Source: Parabacteroides faecalis
Lineage (GTDB): Bacteria > Bacteroidota > Bacteroidia > Bacteroidales > Tannerellaceae
Length of the DNA stretch: 64,000 nucleotides
NCBI RefSeq assembly: GCF_022809355.1
Contig: NZ_JAKZMM010000012.1
Span: 1-64,000 of the forward strand
Direction of reading: 5' to 3'
The number at the start of each line of letters is the position of its first letter. Within the stretch, counting starts at the first letter, position 1. Shown here piece after piece: positions 15,115 to 22,702 of this stretch. The notes under the pieces are model-generated. The model did not search any database, was not told the origin of the DNA, and saw only the letters and a program-made list of their open reading frames with translations. The position numbers and the translations under genes are program-made.

Positions 15115-15202
15115 CATAAAAACATAGGCATGAATTGACAAAAACATAAGCATGAAATGGTAAAAACATAGGCATGAAATAATGAAAACATAGGCATGAA
15201 TT
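15115..15202. repeat. 22-bp tandem repeat, four copies of a GGCATGAA unit
   Basis: GGCATGAA or AGCATGAA begins at 15127, 15149, 15171 and 15193, exactly 22 bp apart, each preceded by AAAACATA. It lies upstream of the promoter of the lipoprotein gene in a stretch (14864-15339) with no gene. A related, degenerate array occurs at 42061-42156. Confidence 0.85.
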
Positions 15203-15220
15203 TTCTGTATGGAAAACAGA

Positions 15221-15311
15221 CAAAAACTGACCGAAAAATACCAAAATATACCGAAACTGACGCGAAAATACACATAAGTCAACAGTGCCGAAATCCGGCA
15301 TTCTACCTTTG
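15221..15311 (+). promoter_or_regulatory. Promoter and phased upstream region of the lipoprotein gene
   Basis: The -7 element TACCTTTG is at 15304-15311. Bases 15238-15286 are identical, in inverted orientation, to 3806-3854 upstream of the HU-like gene, and in both the match ends exactly 17 nt before the -7 element. The region reads in decamers (CCGAAAAATA, CCAAAATATA, CCGAAACTGA, CGCGAAAATA), so A-tracts are phased with the helix. Confidence 0.78.
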
Positions 15312-15339
15312 CATCAAACAACAATTCATAATTAATAGC

Positions 15340-15816
15340 ATGATGAAAACGAATATGATTTCCATTGGGATGTGCGCATTTGCACTGATGGCGTGTGGCG
15401 CCAGTAAAGAAACCGTAGTAAACCAAGAGAAGGCGGATTGGGGACAGTTGTCTTTTCGGGAAACTTTGCAGACGCAAGTTGTTCCGATGAGCGAAGCGAA
15501 TTTGGCCATCCCGATAACAGCCTTGCAAGACTTGCCGCCGGCAGCCGTCTTTCACCAAAGTAGCGGACAGGCTAATGTTTCTGTCCGGCTGGTGCACGAC
15601 ACCCTGTTTGTCGAATCCCGTTGCGACAGTCTGATGCAATTGGTATATCAATACGAAAACCAGATCAACCAATGGCAGCAGGAACGACACAATCAGGTAG
15701 TACATACGGAACGGGATATCGGCTGGAAAGGGCCAATAATTGGAATCAGCTTCATGATCGGGCTTCTCATATTGCTTGGTTGGATCTGGATCAAAAACAA
15801 GTCGCCAGGCAGATAA
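15340..15816 (+). CDS. Lipoprotein with C-terminal membrane anchor (u-spanin-like topology)
   Basis: The start is placed at 15340 (or the ATG 3 bp later) because the promoter -7 element is at 15304; an earlier in-frame ATG at 15196 lies upstream of that promoter. The protein of about 158 residues begins with a lipoprotein signal (ISIGMCAFALMAC, Cys expected to be lipidated). Its middle ends in a helical stretch (MQLVYQYENQINQWQQE), and one hydrophobic segment near the C-terminus (IIGISFMIGLLILLGWIWI) is followed by basic residues. An outer-membrane lipid anchor plus an inner-membrane C-terminal anchor is the topology of unimolecular spanins. That role is inferred; family not recognised. Confidence 0.8.
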   Translation: MMKTNMISIGMCAFALMACGASKETVVNQEKADWGQLSFRETLQTQVVPMSEANLAIPITALQDLPPAAVFHQSSGQANVSVRLVHDTLFVESRCDSLMQLVYQYENQINQWQQERHNQVVHTERDIGWKGPIIGISFMIGLLILLGWIWIKNKSPGR

Positions 15817-15868
15817 AAAACGCCGGATAATATTGTTTAATTTATTGATAATGATTATATTTGTGTAT

Positions 15869-16078
15869 ATGAAAACACAAACATTATACACAAAGGAATT
15901 GGCCGCTCTGTACTTTACAAACAGTACACCCAGAGCAGCAATAACGCAGTTTAGGCGTTGGATTGACCGGAACGAATCCTTGAAAAACGAATTGACTGAA
16001 ACCGGATACAAAGAAGGGCAGCGAGTGTTTACACCGCGCCAGGTAGAGTTAGTTTTTCGTCATTTAGGAGAACCGTAA
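15869..16078 (+). CDS. DUF4248 domain protein
   Basis: A 69-residue protein starting MKTQTLYTKELAALYF and containing the ARP-like TPRAAITQFRRWIDRNESL and the C-terminal FTPRQVELVFRHLG. This matches the small DUF4248 proteins that accompany HU-like and DUF4373 genes in Bacteroides. The helix-turn-helix-like layout suggests DNA binding. The start at 15869 is chosen because upstream in-frame codons show an unrelated hydrophobic run. A TATATTTG match at 15857 is too close to the start to be a normal promoter for it. Confidence 0.82.
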   Translation: MKTQTLYTKELAALYFTNSTPRAAITQFRRWIDRNESLKNELTETGYKEGQRVFTPRQVELVFRHLGEP

Positions 16079-16183
16079 GTCAATTGAAAATTGACAATGG
16101 ACAATTGACAATTAGGGAAGCGAGTAGAGGTGCAAAACAATTGAAAATTGAAAATGGAGAATTGAAAATTGGACATGATTGTA

Positions 16184-16317
16184 GAGGCGCAGCGTGCTGC
16201 GCCTCCAACCCAGGCAATAGGATAAAACGACGAATAATAGAATAAATTCATTCGTTATTTTATTGATTCCCATTTTGTTGCGAAATGAGGTTATGAGGCG
16301 CAGCAGCGCTGCGCCTC
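16184..16317. repeat. Composite palindromic repeat unit, copy 2
   Basis: GC palindromes at 16184-16205 and 16295-16317 around an AT-rich spacer, flanked by CAATTGAAAATTG-type short repeats. Same unit as at 11788. The gap 16079-16679 holds this unit and the next long repeat only. Confidence 0.85.
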
Positions 16318-16428
16318 TACCGTCGCGTAGCCTGTTCCATTGATAAATGGAAGATGGAAAAATAATTTTCAATTGTCCATTCTCAGTTGTCCATTGTTAA
16401 CGACCGAATCCTGACAGAAGAAGGATTG

Positions 16429-16640
16429 GCCTAACGGAGGAGGCGTTAAGCGGTCGACCGAGCGGAGCGTTAAAAAATCTCGGCTGTCTGAGCGAAGCGA
16501 GTTTTCCGAGATTTTAGCGCAGCGACCGAGACCGTAGCCTCCGGAGTGTGAGCCTTGATTTTTTGGTTCTTTTGCATCAAGGCAAAAGAACGGGCAATCA
16601 CTTGACCTTTTGGTTCTTTTGGGTCAAGCCAAAAGAACGA
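16429..16640. repeat. Long GC-rich repeat with internal hairpin, copy 2
   Basis: Matches 12006-12180 and 17373-17545. It carries the AAAATCTCGG / CCGAGATTTT hairpin and two stretches of the CCAAAAGAAC inverted repeat at the right end. Confidence 0.8.
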
Positions 16641-16679
16641 ATACGAATATGATTACGAATTAAAACAAGAAAAAGCGAT

Positions 16680-16871
16680 ATGAAACTACAATTAATCATA
16701 GCCACCCTGTTATGCCTTACAGGAATAACCCTGTTGTTCTTGGGTTTTTGGATACCGCCACAAGGAGAAATAGATCCTTCGGTTCTGGTTGCCTTTGGCG
16801 AAACCTCTACATTTGCAGGTGCTTTATTCGGGGTGGACTATAAATATAAACGTAAGTCAATTGAGAATTGA
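16680..16871 (+). CDS. Small membrane protein (holin-like candidate)
   Basis: A 63-residue protein. Residues about 3-23 (LQLIIATLLCLTGITLLFLG) form one clear membrane helix; a weaker second hydrophobic stretch (VLVAFGETSTFAGALFG) is at about 36-52, and the tail is basic (DYKYKRKSIEN). Size, two potential helices and basic C-terminus are compatible with a holin, and it lies between a spanin-like lipoprotein and an M15 peptidase. I do not recognise the family, so the holin role is only contextual. Confidence 0.65.
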   Translation: MKLQLIIATLLCLTGITLLFLGFWIPPQGEIDPSVLVAFGETSTFAGALFGVDYKYKRKSIEN

Positions 16872-16926
16872 CAACTTCATCAATTGAAAATTGAGAATTG
16901 ACAATTGACAATTGGACATGATTGTA

Positions 16927-17060
16927 GAGGCGCAGCGTGCTGCGCCTTCGGGTAACGCGACAGGATAGAACAACAAATAACATAATAAATTTGTTCGTTA
17001 TTTTGTTGATTGCCATTTGGTTGTGAAATGAAGTTATGAGGCGCAGCAGCGCTGCGCCTC
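16927..17060. repeat. Composite palindromic repeat unit, copy 3
   Basis: GC palindromes at 16927-16948 (right arm imperfect) and 17038-17060 around the same AT-rich spacer as in the other composite units. Confidence 0.83.
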
Positions 17061-17163
17061 TACCGTCGCAAGGTCTGTTTTCCGGATAAAATTATCCATA
17101 ACCTGTAATTTCCAATGATTAATCACTCAATTTCAACCGAAGTGGTAATAGGAAATGAATGTA

Positions 17164-17297
17164 GAGGCGCAGCGTGCTGCGCCTCCGGGTAACGCGACAG
17201 GATAAAACAACAAATAATATAATGAATTCATTCGTTATTTTGTTGATTCCCATTTGGTTGTGAAATGAAGTTATGAGGCGCAGCAGCGCTGCGCCTC
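17164..17297. repeat. Composite palindromic repeat unit, copy 4
   Basis: GC palindromes at 17164-17185 and 17275-17297. It lies about 100 bp after copy 3 in the same orientation. The gap 16872-17606 consists of copies 3 and 4 plus a long repeat. Confidence 0.85.
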
Positions 17298-17372
17298 TAC
17301 CGTCGCGTAGCCTGTTCCATTGATAAATGAGGATGAAAAAATAATTTTCAATTGTCAATTGTCCATTGATTT

Positions 17373-17545
17373 GGCCTAACGAAGGAGGCGTTAAGCGGTC
17401 GACCGAGCGGAGCGTTAAAAAATCTCGGCTGTTTGAGCCGAAGGCGAGTTTTCCGAGATTTTAGCGCAGCGACCGAGGCCGTAGCCTCCGGAGTGTGAGC
17501 CTTGACTTTTTGGTTCTTTTGGGTCAAGCCAAAAGAACGTACACA
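17373..17545. repeat. Long GC-rich repeat with internal hairpin, copy 3
   Basis: Third copy of the element at 12006 and 16429. It ends about 60 bp before the M15 peptidase gene. Each of the last three plus-strand genes of the island is separated from the next by these repeat blocks. Confidence 0.8.
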
Positions 17546-17606
17546 GTTTGGTCAAGCCAAAAGTACGAATGTAGTATTGAAATAAAAATCAAACATTTAT
17601 ACCCAT

Positions 17607-18008
17607 ATGAAACTATCGAAAAACTTTACGTTGGCAGAATTTACCCATAGTCAGATGGCTATTGAACGGGGTATTTTAAATGAACCCGATGCCGAACAGC
17701 GCGAGGCCATTCAGCAGTTAGTAGATCATTTATTACAGCCGCTTCGGGAACGAGTAGGCGAAGCCATTGCTATCACCAGCGGCTTTCGAAATCAGGAAGT
17801 AAACCGTTTGGTGGGCGGCGTTCCCACCAGTCAGCACACCAAGGGCGAAGCCGCCGACTGTTACTGTGCATCAGGTCCGGAACACCTGTTGCAAGTCTTA
17901 CTCGACAGCGGCTTGCCTTTTGATCAGGCGATTGTCTATCGGCGGAAACGCTTTCTACACCTTTCGTATCGGCAAGGACGATGCCGGAAGATGGTGTTGT
18001 ATAAATAG
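17607..18008 (+). CDS. Peptidase M15 family D,D-carboxypeptidase/endolysin-like protein
   Basis: A 133-residue cytoplasmic-type enzyme (no signal peptide). It starts MKLSKNFTLAEFTHSQMA and has the M15/YcbK zinc motifs: ITSGFRNQEVNRLVGG, then SQHTKGEAADC with the His and Asp ligands, and RFLHLSY with the second His. Such domains cut D-Ala peptide crosslinks in peptidoglycan and serve as endolysins in phages. Lack of a signal peptide means it needs a holin or lysis to reach the wall, which fits the small membrane protein and the spanin-like lipoprotein encoded before it. Confidence 0.9.
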   Translation: MKLSKNFTLAEFTHSQMAIERGILNEPDAEQREAIQQLVDHLLQPLRERVGEAIAITSGFRNQEVNRLVGGVPTSQHTKGEAADCYCASGPEHLLQVLLDSGLPFDQAIVYRRKRFLHLSYRQGRCRKMVLYK

Positions 18009-18028
18009 GAGAGAAGAGCCATTGACAT

Positions 18029-18247
18029 TCAGGACAATCCCCGGATTTCAGACGAGACATCTATATACGACCTTTTCCCGTCGATATAGTCGGCATAAAG
18101 CAGTTCTTCGTCCCTTCCTTTAAGGATATGGCACTTGCCGCACAGCTCGCAGTTGCCCAGGCATTTCCATTCGTTCTGCACAAAAGCGAGCCGTTCTTCG
18201 CGGGTAGATTGTTCTATGTCGGGCGGAATCCTATTTACTTTCATCAT
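18029..18247 (-). CDS. Small Cys-cluster protein of unknown function
   Basis: A 72-residue protein from the ATG at 18247 (34 bp after the end of ispE; a longer frame would overlap ispE). Its hallmark is CLGNCELCGKC, four Cys spaced C-x3-C-x2-C-x2-C, which could bind zinc or an iron-sulfur cluster. The rest is charged and soluble (EQSTREERLAFVQNEW, LLYADYIDGKRSYID). It is downstream of ispE on the same strand, so probably in one transcript. No family recognised. Confidence 0.72.
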   Translation of the reverse strand: MMKVNRIPPDIEQSTREERLAFVQNEWKCLGNCELCGKCHILKGRDEELLYADYIDGKRSYIDVSSEIRGLS

Positions 18248-18281
18248 GACAACAAGGGTAATTGTGTTTTCATTTCCCACC

Positions 18282-19091
18282 CTATGCCAATTCTCCTTCC
18301 CAGACAAAGCAATGGGGGAAGAGCGATTTCAGATGGGTTTCTGATGGGAATAAACCAAAGACAGACGAGCCGGAGCCGGACATGGAAGCATAGACTGCTC
18401 CTGCCGCATAAAGTTTTTCCTTAACAGACTGGATGGCCGGGAAAGCCGGGAAGACACTGCCTTCGAAATCGTTTACCATCAGGTCTTTCCACTCGCTGAC
18501 AGGGCGGTTGATGATTTCGCAGAGCGAGACAGCCGGACGGGAAGGCTTCACCTGCGCATAAGCGGCTGCCGTAGAGACTGCTACATCCGGCTTGACCAGA
18601 CAGAGGTGCCATCCTGCCAGCGATAGCCGGACGGGCTGGAACACGTTGCCGATGCCAGTGGCAAACACCGGCTGGTTGCGGATGAAAAACGGACAGTCGG
18701 CACCGATGGTCGAGGCGATCCGTTCCAGCTCATCGTCGCTGATTTGCAGATGCGCAAATTGGTTGACCAGCTTCAGCATGAAAGCCGCGTCGGCAGAACC
18801 GCCACCCAAGCCGGCTCCGAAAGGAATGGCCTTGAGCAGTCCGATTTGCAGCTCGGGCACCGTGTAGTTTTGCTTGATGGCCCGCAGCGCCTTCATGACC
18901 AGGTTCTTTTCGACCGGAGCATCCACCGGAATACCGGTCTGCGTAAACGAGGTGGCCGGCGCTTCGGTTATTTCGAGAGCGTCTTTTATGGGGATCGGAT
19001 AAAATACCGTTTCGATGTTATGATAACCATCCGGGCGTTTCTCAACAATGTTGAGCCCTAAGTTGATCTTTGCGTTGGGAAAACAAATCAT
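18282..19091 (-). CDS. ispE: 4-diphosphocytidyl-2-C-methyl-D-erythritol kinase
   Basis: A 269-residue GHMP kinase. It has the N-terminal PNAKINLGLNIVEKRPDGYHN motif of IspE, the glycine-rich ATP loop IPFGAGLGGGSADAAF and the C-terminal motif ASMSGSGSSVFGLF. IspE phosphorylates CDP-methylerythritol in the MEP pathway for isoprenoid precursors. The length is usual for Bacteroidetes IspE. It is divergent from the helicase gene. Confidence 0.97.
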   Translation of the reverse strand: MICFPNAKINLGLNIVEKRPDGYHNIETVFYPIPIKDALEITEAPATSFTQTGIPVDAPVEKNLVMKALRAIKQNYTVPELQIGLLKAIPFGAGLGGGSADAAFMLKLVNQFAHLQISDDELERIASTIGADCPFFIRNQPVFATGIGNVFQPVRLSLAGWHLCLVKPDVAVSTAAAYAQVKPSRPAVSLCEIINRPVSEWKDLMVNDFEGSVFPAFPAIQSVKEKLYAAGAVYASMSGSGSSVFGLFPSETHLKSLFPHCFVWEGELA

Positions 19092-19248
19092 AGTGTTGCT
19101 ATTTTAAGTAAAAAACAGGGTAAAAGTACCGGTTTCTTTCCAATAATTCAATAAAGGCGGGGAAAAAATGATGAGTCGGCTGAAGGCTTCTTGGACCGCC
19201 GATCCGCGTAAAAATGGATGGCAGTATTTCTCATTCGGGAGTTTTATG

Positions 19249-19256
19249 TAAATTTG
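19249..19256 (+). promoter_or_regulatory. -7 element of the UvrD-family helicase gene
   Basis: TAAATTTG at 19249-19256, with a weak TTTC at 19227-19230 at the -33 position. A transcript start near 19263 lies after the in-frame ATG at 19214 and so supports the GTG at 19280 as the true start. Confidence 0.6.
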
Positions 19257-19279
19257 CATACTTGAAACAAAGATGTATA

Positions 19280-21574
19280 GTGGAAAAATATCTGGAAGAA
19301 TTAAACGAAAGTCAGCAGAAAGCCGTGGTTTATCTGGATGGTCCGGCCCTAGTCATTGCGGGAGCCGGTTCTGGCAAGACGCGGGTGCTGACCTATAAGA
19401 TAGCTTGGTTGCTGAAGCAAGGCTTTGCCCCGCATCGTATTTTAGCCCTTACATTTACGAACAAAGCTGCCCGGGAGATGAAAGAACGTATTGCCGGGAT
19501 TGTGGGAGAAGAAACTGCCCGCCGGCTTTGGATGGGCACATTCCATTCGATCTTTTCCCGTATCTTGCGGCGGGAGGCAGAGCGACTGGGATTCACCTCC
19601 AATTTTACGATCTATGATGCGACCGATTCGAAGAACCTGATCAAGTCGATCATCAAGGAAATGCAGTTGGACGACAAGGTGTATCGTCCGGGGATGATAC
19701 AGAGCCGCATCTCGAATGCCAAGAATGCGCTGATCACGTATAAGGCTTATGAACAGAATAAGCAGCTGATAGAAGATGACCTGAGAAACAAGATCCCTCT
19801 GGTACGCGATATTTATGCCCGCTATCAGAACCGTTGCCAGCAGGCCGGAGCGATGGATTTCGATGACCTGCTGTTGCAGACGAACCTGTTGTTCAGGGAT
19901 CATCCGGACGTGCTGGGAAAATATCGCGATTATTTCCAGTATGTGCTGGTGGACGAGTATCAGGATACCAACTTCGCCCAGCATCTGATTGTGAAACGCC
20001 TGTGCGAAGGGCGCGGTAACCTGTGTGTGGTGGGCGACGACGCACAAAGTATCTATTCGTTCCGCGGGGCCAATATCGACAATATCCTTCAGTTCAAGCA
20101 GCTCTATCCGGGTTGCCAGATCTTCAAGCTGGAGCGGAACTACCGTTCTACCCAAAATATCGTCAATGCGGCTAACAGCCTGATCCGGAAGAACACCGCC
20201 CAGATACCGAAACAAGTCTATTCGGAGAAGGAAGAAGGAAGCAAGCTACAGGTTCTTTCCTCGTATTCCGACTACGAAGAAGCCTATGCCGTGGCTGCCC
20301 GCGTGCATGAAATGAGGCGCCAGATGCCTTATGCAGATATGGCCGTCCTGTATCGCACCAATGCCCAGTCGCGTATCCTGGAAGAAGCCATGCGCAAGCG
20401 GAACATTCCTTACCGGGTTTATGGCGGCTTGTCGTTCTACCAGCGAAAAGAGGTGAAGGATGTGATTTCTTATTTCCGGCTGGTGATTAATCCGCACGAT
20501 GAAGAGGCCTTCAAGCGGGTGATTAATTATCCGACGCGTGGAATAGGAGATACCACCGTATCCAAACTGGTCTCGGCTGCAACGACCTATGGCGTGAGTC
20601 TGTGGACAGTCCTCCAATCTTTGTCTGATTATGCCGTGCCTGTCAATGCGGGAACAGCCAAGAAGCTGGCGGCTTTCAGGGAACTGATCGACTCGTTCAG
20701 GGAACGCAATCAGGAGCTGCCGGCTGACGAGATCGCCACGGCCATTGTCAAGGAAAGTGGCATCGTAGCCCTGCTGGCGCAGGATCATTCGACGGAAGGC
20801 ATCGGCAAATTCGAGAATCTGCAGGAATTGCTGAAAGGTATTGCCGAGTTTTGCCAGATCCGTCAGGAAGAAGGAAATACACAAGTATCGCTGGGCGACT
20901 TCCTGGCAGAAGTATCGTTGCTGACAGACCAGGACCAGGAAGGAGACGAAAACACCGACAAGGTGACACTGATGACGGTGCATGCCGCCAAAGGACTGGA
21001 GTTCGGTGCCGTTTTCGTGGTCGGACTGGAAGAAGAACTGTTCCCGTCGGCCATGTCGAAAGACAATCCGCGGGCGATCGAAGAAGAGCGGCGCCTGTTC
21101 TATGTGGCGATCACCCGTGCCGAGCGTCATTGTACGCTGTCGTTTGCCCGCAGCCGCTTCAAGAACGGACAGACAACGATGTGTATTCCGAGTCGTTTCC
21201 TGCGGGATATCGATCTGAAATATCTGGAGACGGAAGACGGTTACAGAAGGCCGGAAGCCGATTCTTCTGTTTCTGAGAGGAAGCCGGAAAGCCGTCCCGC
21301 TTTTACCTCTCCGTTGCAACAGGCCCAGATGCGGGAAACACCGTCGGCCGGTCCGCGCAAGCTGACCCGTATGACGGCAGCACCGGTTTCGTCGGCGGCA
21401 GAACAAGACTTTTCTGATTTCCAGATCGGCATGCGGGTCCGCCACGGTCGTTTTGGCGAAGGCGTGATCTTGTCGTTCGATGGAGACGGAAATAACCGAA
21501 AAGCGCTTATCGAATTTGATAATTCGGGTCAAAAACAACTTTTTCTAAAATTTGCACGATTGGAAAAGATGTAA
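19280..21574 (+). CDS. ATP-dependent DNA helicase, UvrD/PcrA family
   Basis: A helicase of about 764 residues. The GTG at 19280 gives the usual start VEKYLEELNESQQKAV, and the promoter position argues against the ATG at 19214. SF1A motifs in order: Walker A AGAGSGKTRVL, LTFTNKAAREMKER, DEYQDTN, GDDAQSIYSFRGAN, NYRST, VTLMTVHAAKGLEF and FYVAITRAE. The C-terminal end (IGMRVRHGRFGEGVILSFDG) is the Tudor-like PcrA tail that contacts RNA polymerase in relatives. It unwinds DNA 3' to 5' in repair, replication restart and transcription-coupled repair. Promoter -7 element at 19249. Confidence 0.95.
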   Translation: MEKYLEELNESQQKAVVYLDGPALVIAGAGSGKTRVLTYKIAWLLKQGFAPHRILALTFTNKAAREMKERIAGIVGEETARRLWMGTFHSIFSRILRREAERLGFTSNFTIYDATDSKNLIKSIIKEMQLDDKVYRPGMIQSRISNAKNALITYKAYEQNKQLIEDDLRNKIPLVRDIYARYQNRCQQAGAMDFDDLLLQTNLLFRDHPDVLGKYRDYFQYVLVDEYQDTNFAQHLIVKRLCEGRGNLCVVGDDAQSIYSFRGANIDNILQFKQLYPGCQIFKLERNYRSTQNIVNAANSLIRKNTAQIPKQVYSEKEEGSKLQVLSSYSDYEEAYAVAARVHEMRRQMPYADMAVLYRTNAQSRILEEAMRKRNIPYRVYGGLSFYQRKEVKDVISYFRLVINPHDEEAFKRVINYPTRGIGDTTVSKLVSAATTYGVSLWTVLQSLSDYAVPVNAGTAKKLAAFRELIDSFRERNQELPADEIATAIVKESGIVALLAQDHSTEGIGKFENLQELLKGIAEFCQIRQEEGNTQVSLGDFLAEVSLLTDQDQEGDENTDKVTLMTVHAAKGLEFGAVFVVGLEEELFPSAMSKDNPRAIEEERRLFYVAITRAERHCTLSFARSRFKNGQTTMCIPSRFLRDIDLKYLETEDGYRRPEADSSVSERKPESRPAFTSPLQQAQMRETPSAGPRKLTRMTAAPVSSAAEQDFSDFQIGMRVRHGRFGEGVILSFDGDGNNRKALIEFDNSGQKQLFLKFARLEKM

Positions 21575-21636
21575 TTATAACAATTTTTGTAATTTTACAC
21601 ACACATAATCAAGGAAAATAATTAACAGGTTAAAAT

Positions 21637-22590
21637 ATGGGTATATTTAGTTTTTTCAGCAAAGAGAAAAAAGAAACGCTCGACAAAGGCCTTTCCAAAA
21701 CAAAAGAAAATGTTTTTACCAAAATCACAAGAGCTATTGCCGGTAAAAGCAAGGTAGATGATGCGGTATTAGACAATTTGGAAGAGGTCTTGATAACTTC
21801 GGATGTTGGTGTGGAAACAACGCTGAAAATCATAGACCGTATCGAAAAGCGTGTGGAACGAGACAAATATGTGACGACCTCGGAGCTGACAGGCATTCTG
21901 CGTGATGAAATAGCGAATCTGCTGACGGAGAACAAGACAGAAGACGGGGAAGGTTTCGCACTGCCGGAAGACAAGAAACCGTATGTGATTATGGTGGTTG
22001 GCGTAAATGGTGTTGGAAAAACAACGACGATTGGAAAACTGGCCTATCAGTTTAAGAAAGCCGGCAAGAAAGTATATTTGGGTGCAGCCGATACTTTCCG
22101 TGCGGCAGCCGTCGAACAGTTGGTGATCTGGAGTGAGCGCGTAGGTGTTCCGATTGTGAAACAGAAAATGGGTTCAGACCCGGCTTCGGTTGCTTTCGAT
22201 GCGTTGAGCTCGGCCAAGGCCAACGATGCCGATGTGGTGATTATTGATACGGCAGGCCGTCTGCATAACAAAATCAACTTGATGAACGAGCTGACGAAGA
22301 TCAAGAATGTGATGAAGAAGGTGGTGCCGGATGCGCCTCATGAGATCTTGCTCGTGCTGGATGGCTCGACCGGACAGAACGCTTTCGAACAGGCCAAGCA
22401 ATTCACGGCAGCCACGGAAGTCAATGCGCTGGCTGTTACCAAACTGGACGGAACGGCCAAAGGTGGTGTCGTGATCGGTATCTCCGACCAGTTTAAGATT
22501 CCGGTAAAATACATAGGTCTGGGAGAAGGAATAGAAGATCTGCAAGTATTCCGCAAACGCGAATTTGTCAATTCTTTGTTTGGCGAATAA
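21637..22590 (+). CDS. ftsY: Signal recognition particle receptor FtsY
   Basis: A 317-residue SRP GTPase of the FtsY type with a very short N-terminal A domain. The NG domain shows GVNGVGKTTTIGKL (P-loop), DTFRAAAVEQL, DTAGRLHNK and TKLDGTAKGG. It docks SRP-ribosome complexes at the membrane and hands nascent membrane proteins to SecYEG. It begins a conserved core-gene run with rimO and HU genes; a hairpin at 22641 separates it from rimO. Confidence 0.97.
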   Translation: MGIFSFFSKEKKETLDKGLSKTKENVFTKITRAIAGKSKVDDAVLDNLEEVLITSDVGVETTLKIIDRIEKRVERDKYVTTSELTGILRDEIANLLTENKTEDGEGFALPEDKKPYVIMVVGVNGVGKTTTIGKLAYQFKKAGKKVYLGAADTFRAAAVEQLVIWSERVGVPIVKQKMGSDPASVAFDALSSAKANDADVVIIDTAGRLHNKINLMNELTKIKNVMKKVVPDAPHEILLVLDGSTGQNAFEQAKQFTAATEVNALAVTKLDGTAKGGVVIGISDQFKIPVKYIGLGEGIEDLQVFRKREFVNSLFGE

Positions 22591-22640
22591 TGCTCTTATA
22601 AAGGTATTCCGAAAGACAAGCAGGATAAATAAATGGAAAG

Positions 22641-22679
22641 CACCCGGGTGTGTTACAAAACCTCCCGGGTGTAAATTTG
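22641..22679 (+). promoter_or_regulatory. Hairpin and -7 element between ftsY and rimO
   Basis: CACCCGGG (22641-22648) pairs with CCCGGGTG (22664-22671), a plausible terminator for ftsY. Directly after it TAAATTTG (22672-22679) matches the -7 consensus and could start the rimO transcript. Confidence 0.55.
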
Positions 22680-22702
22680 TTTAGATAGATAAAGAAGTTT
22701 CT

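Noticed and set aside
3806-15286. The 49-bp inverted pair as an invertible segment
   Set aside because: Inversion would leave both -7 elements and genes in place, so it would not switch expression, and no recombinase gene lies nearby; a shared operator explains it better.
3200-18010. The island as an intact prophage or an integrative element
   Set aside because: No integrase, capsid, tail, portal or relaxase gene is seen and no attachment repeats at the ends.
20246-21538. Long open frame on the minus strand opposite the UvrD-family helicase gene
   Set aside because: It mirrors a strongly conserved helicase and has no recognisable domain; it is a by-product of GC codon bias.
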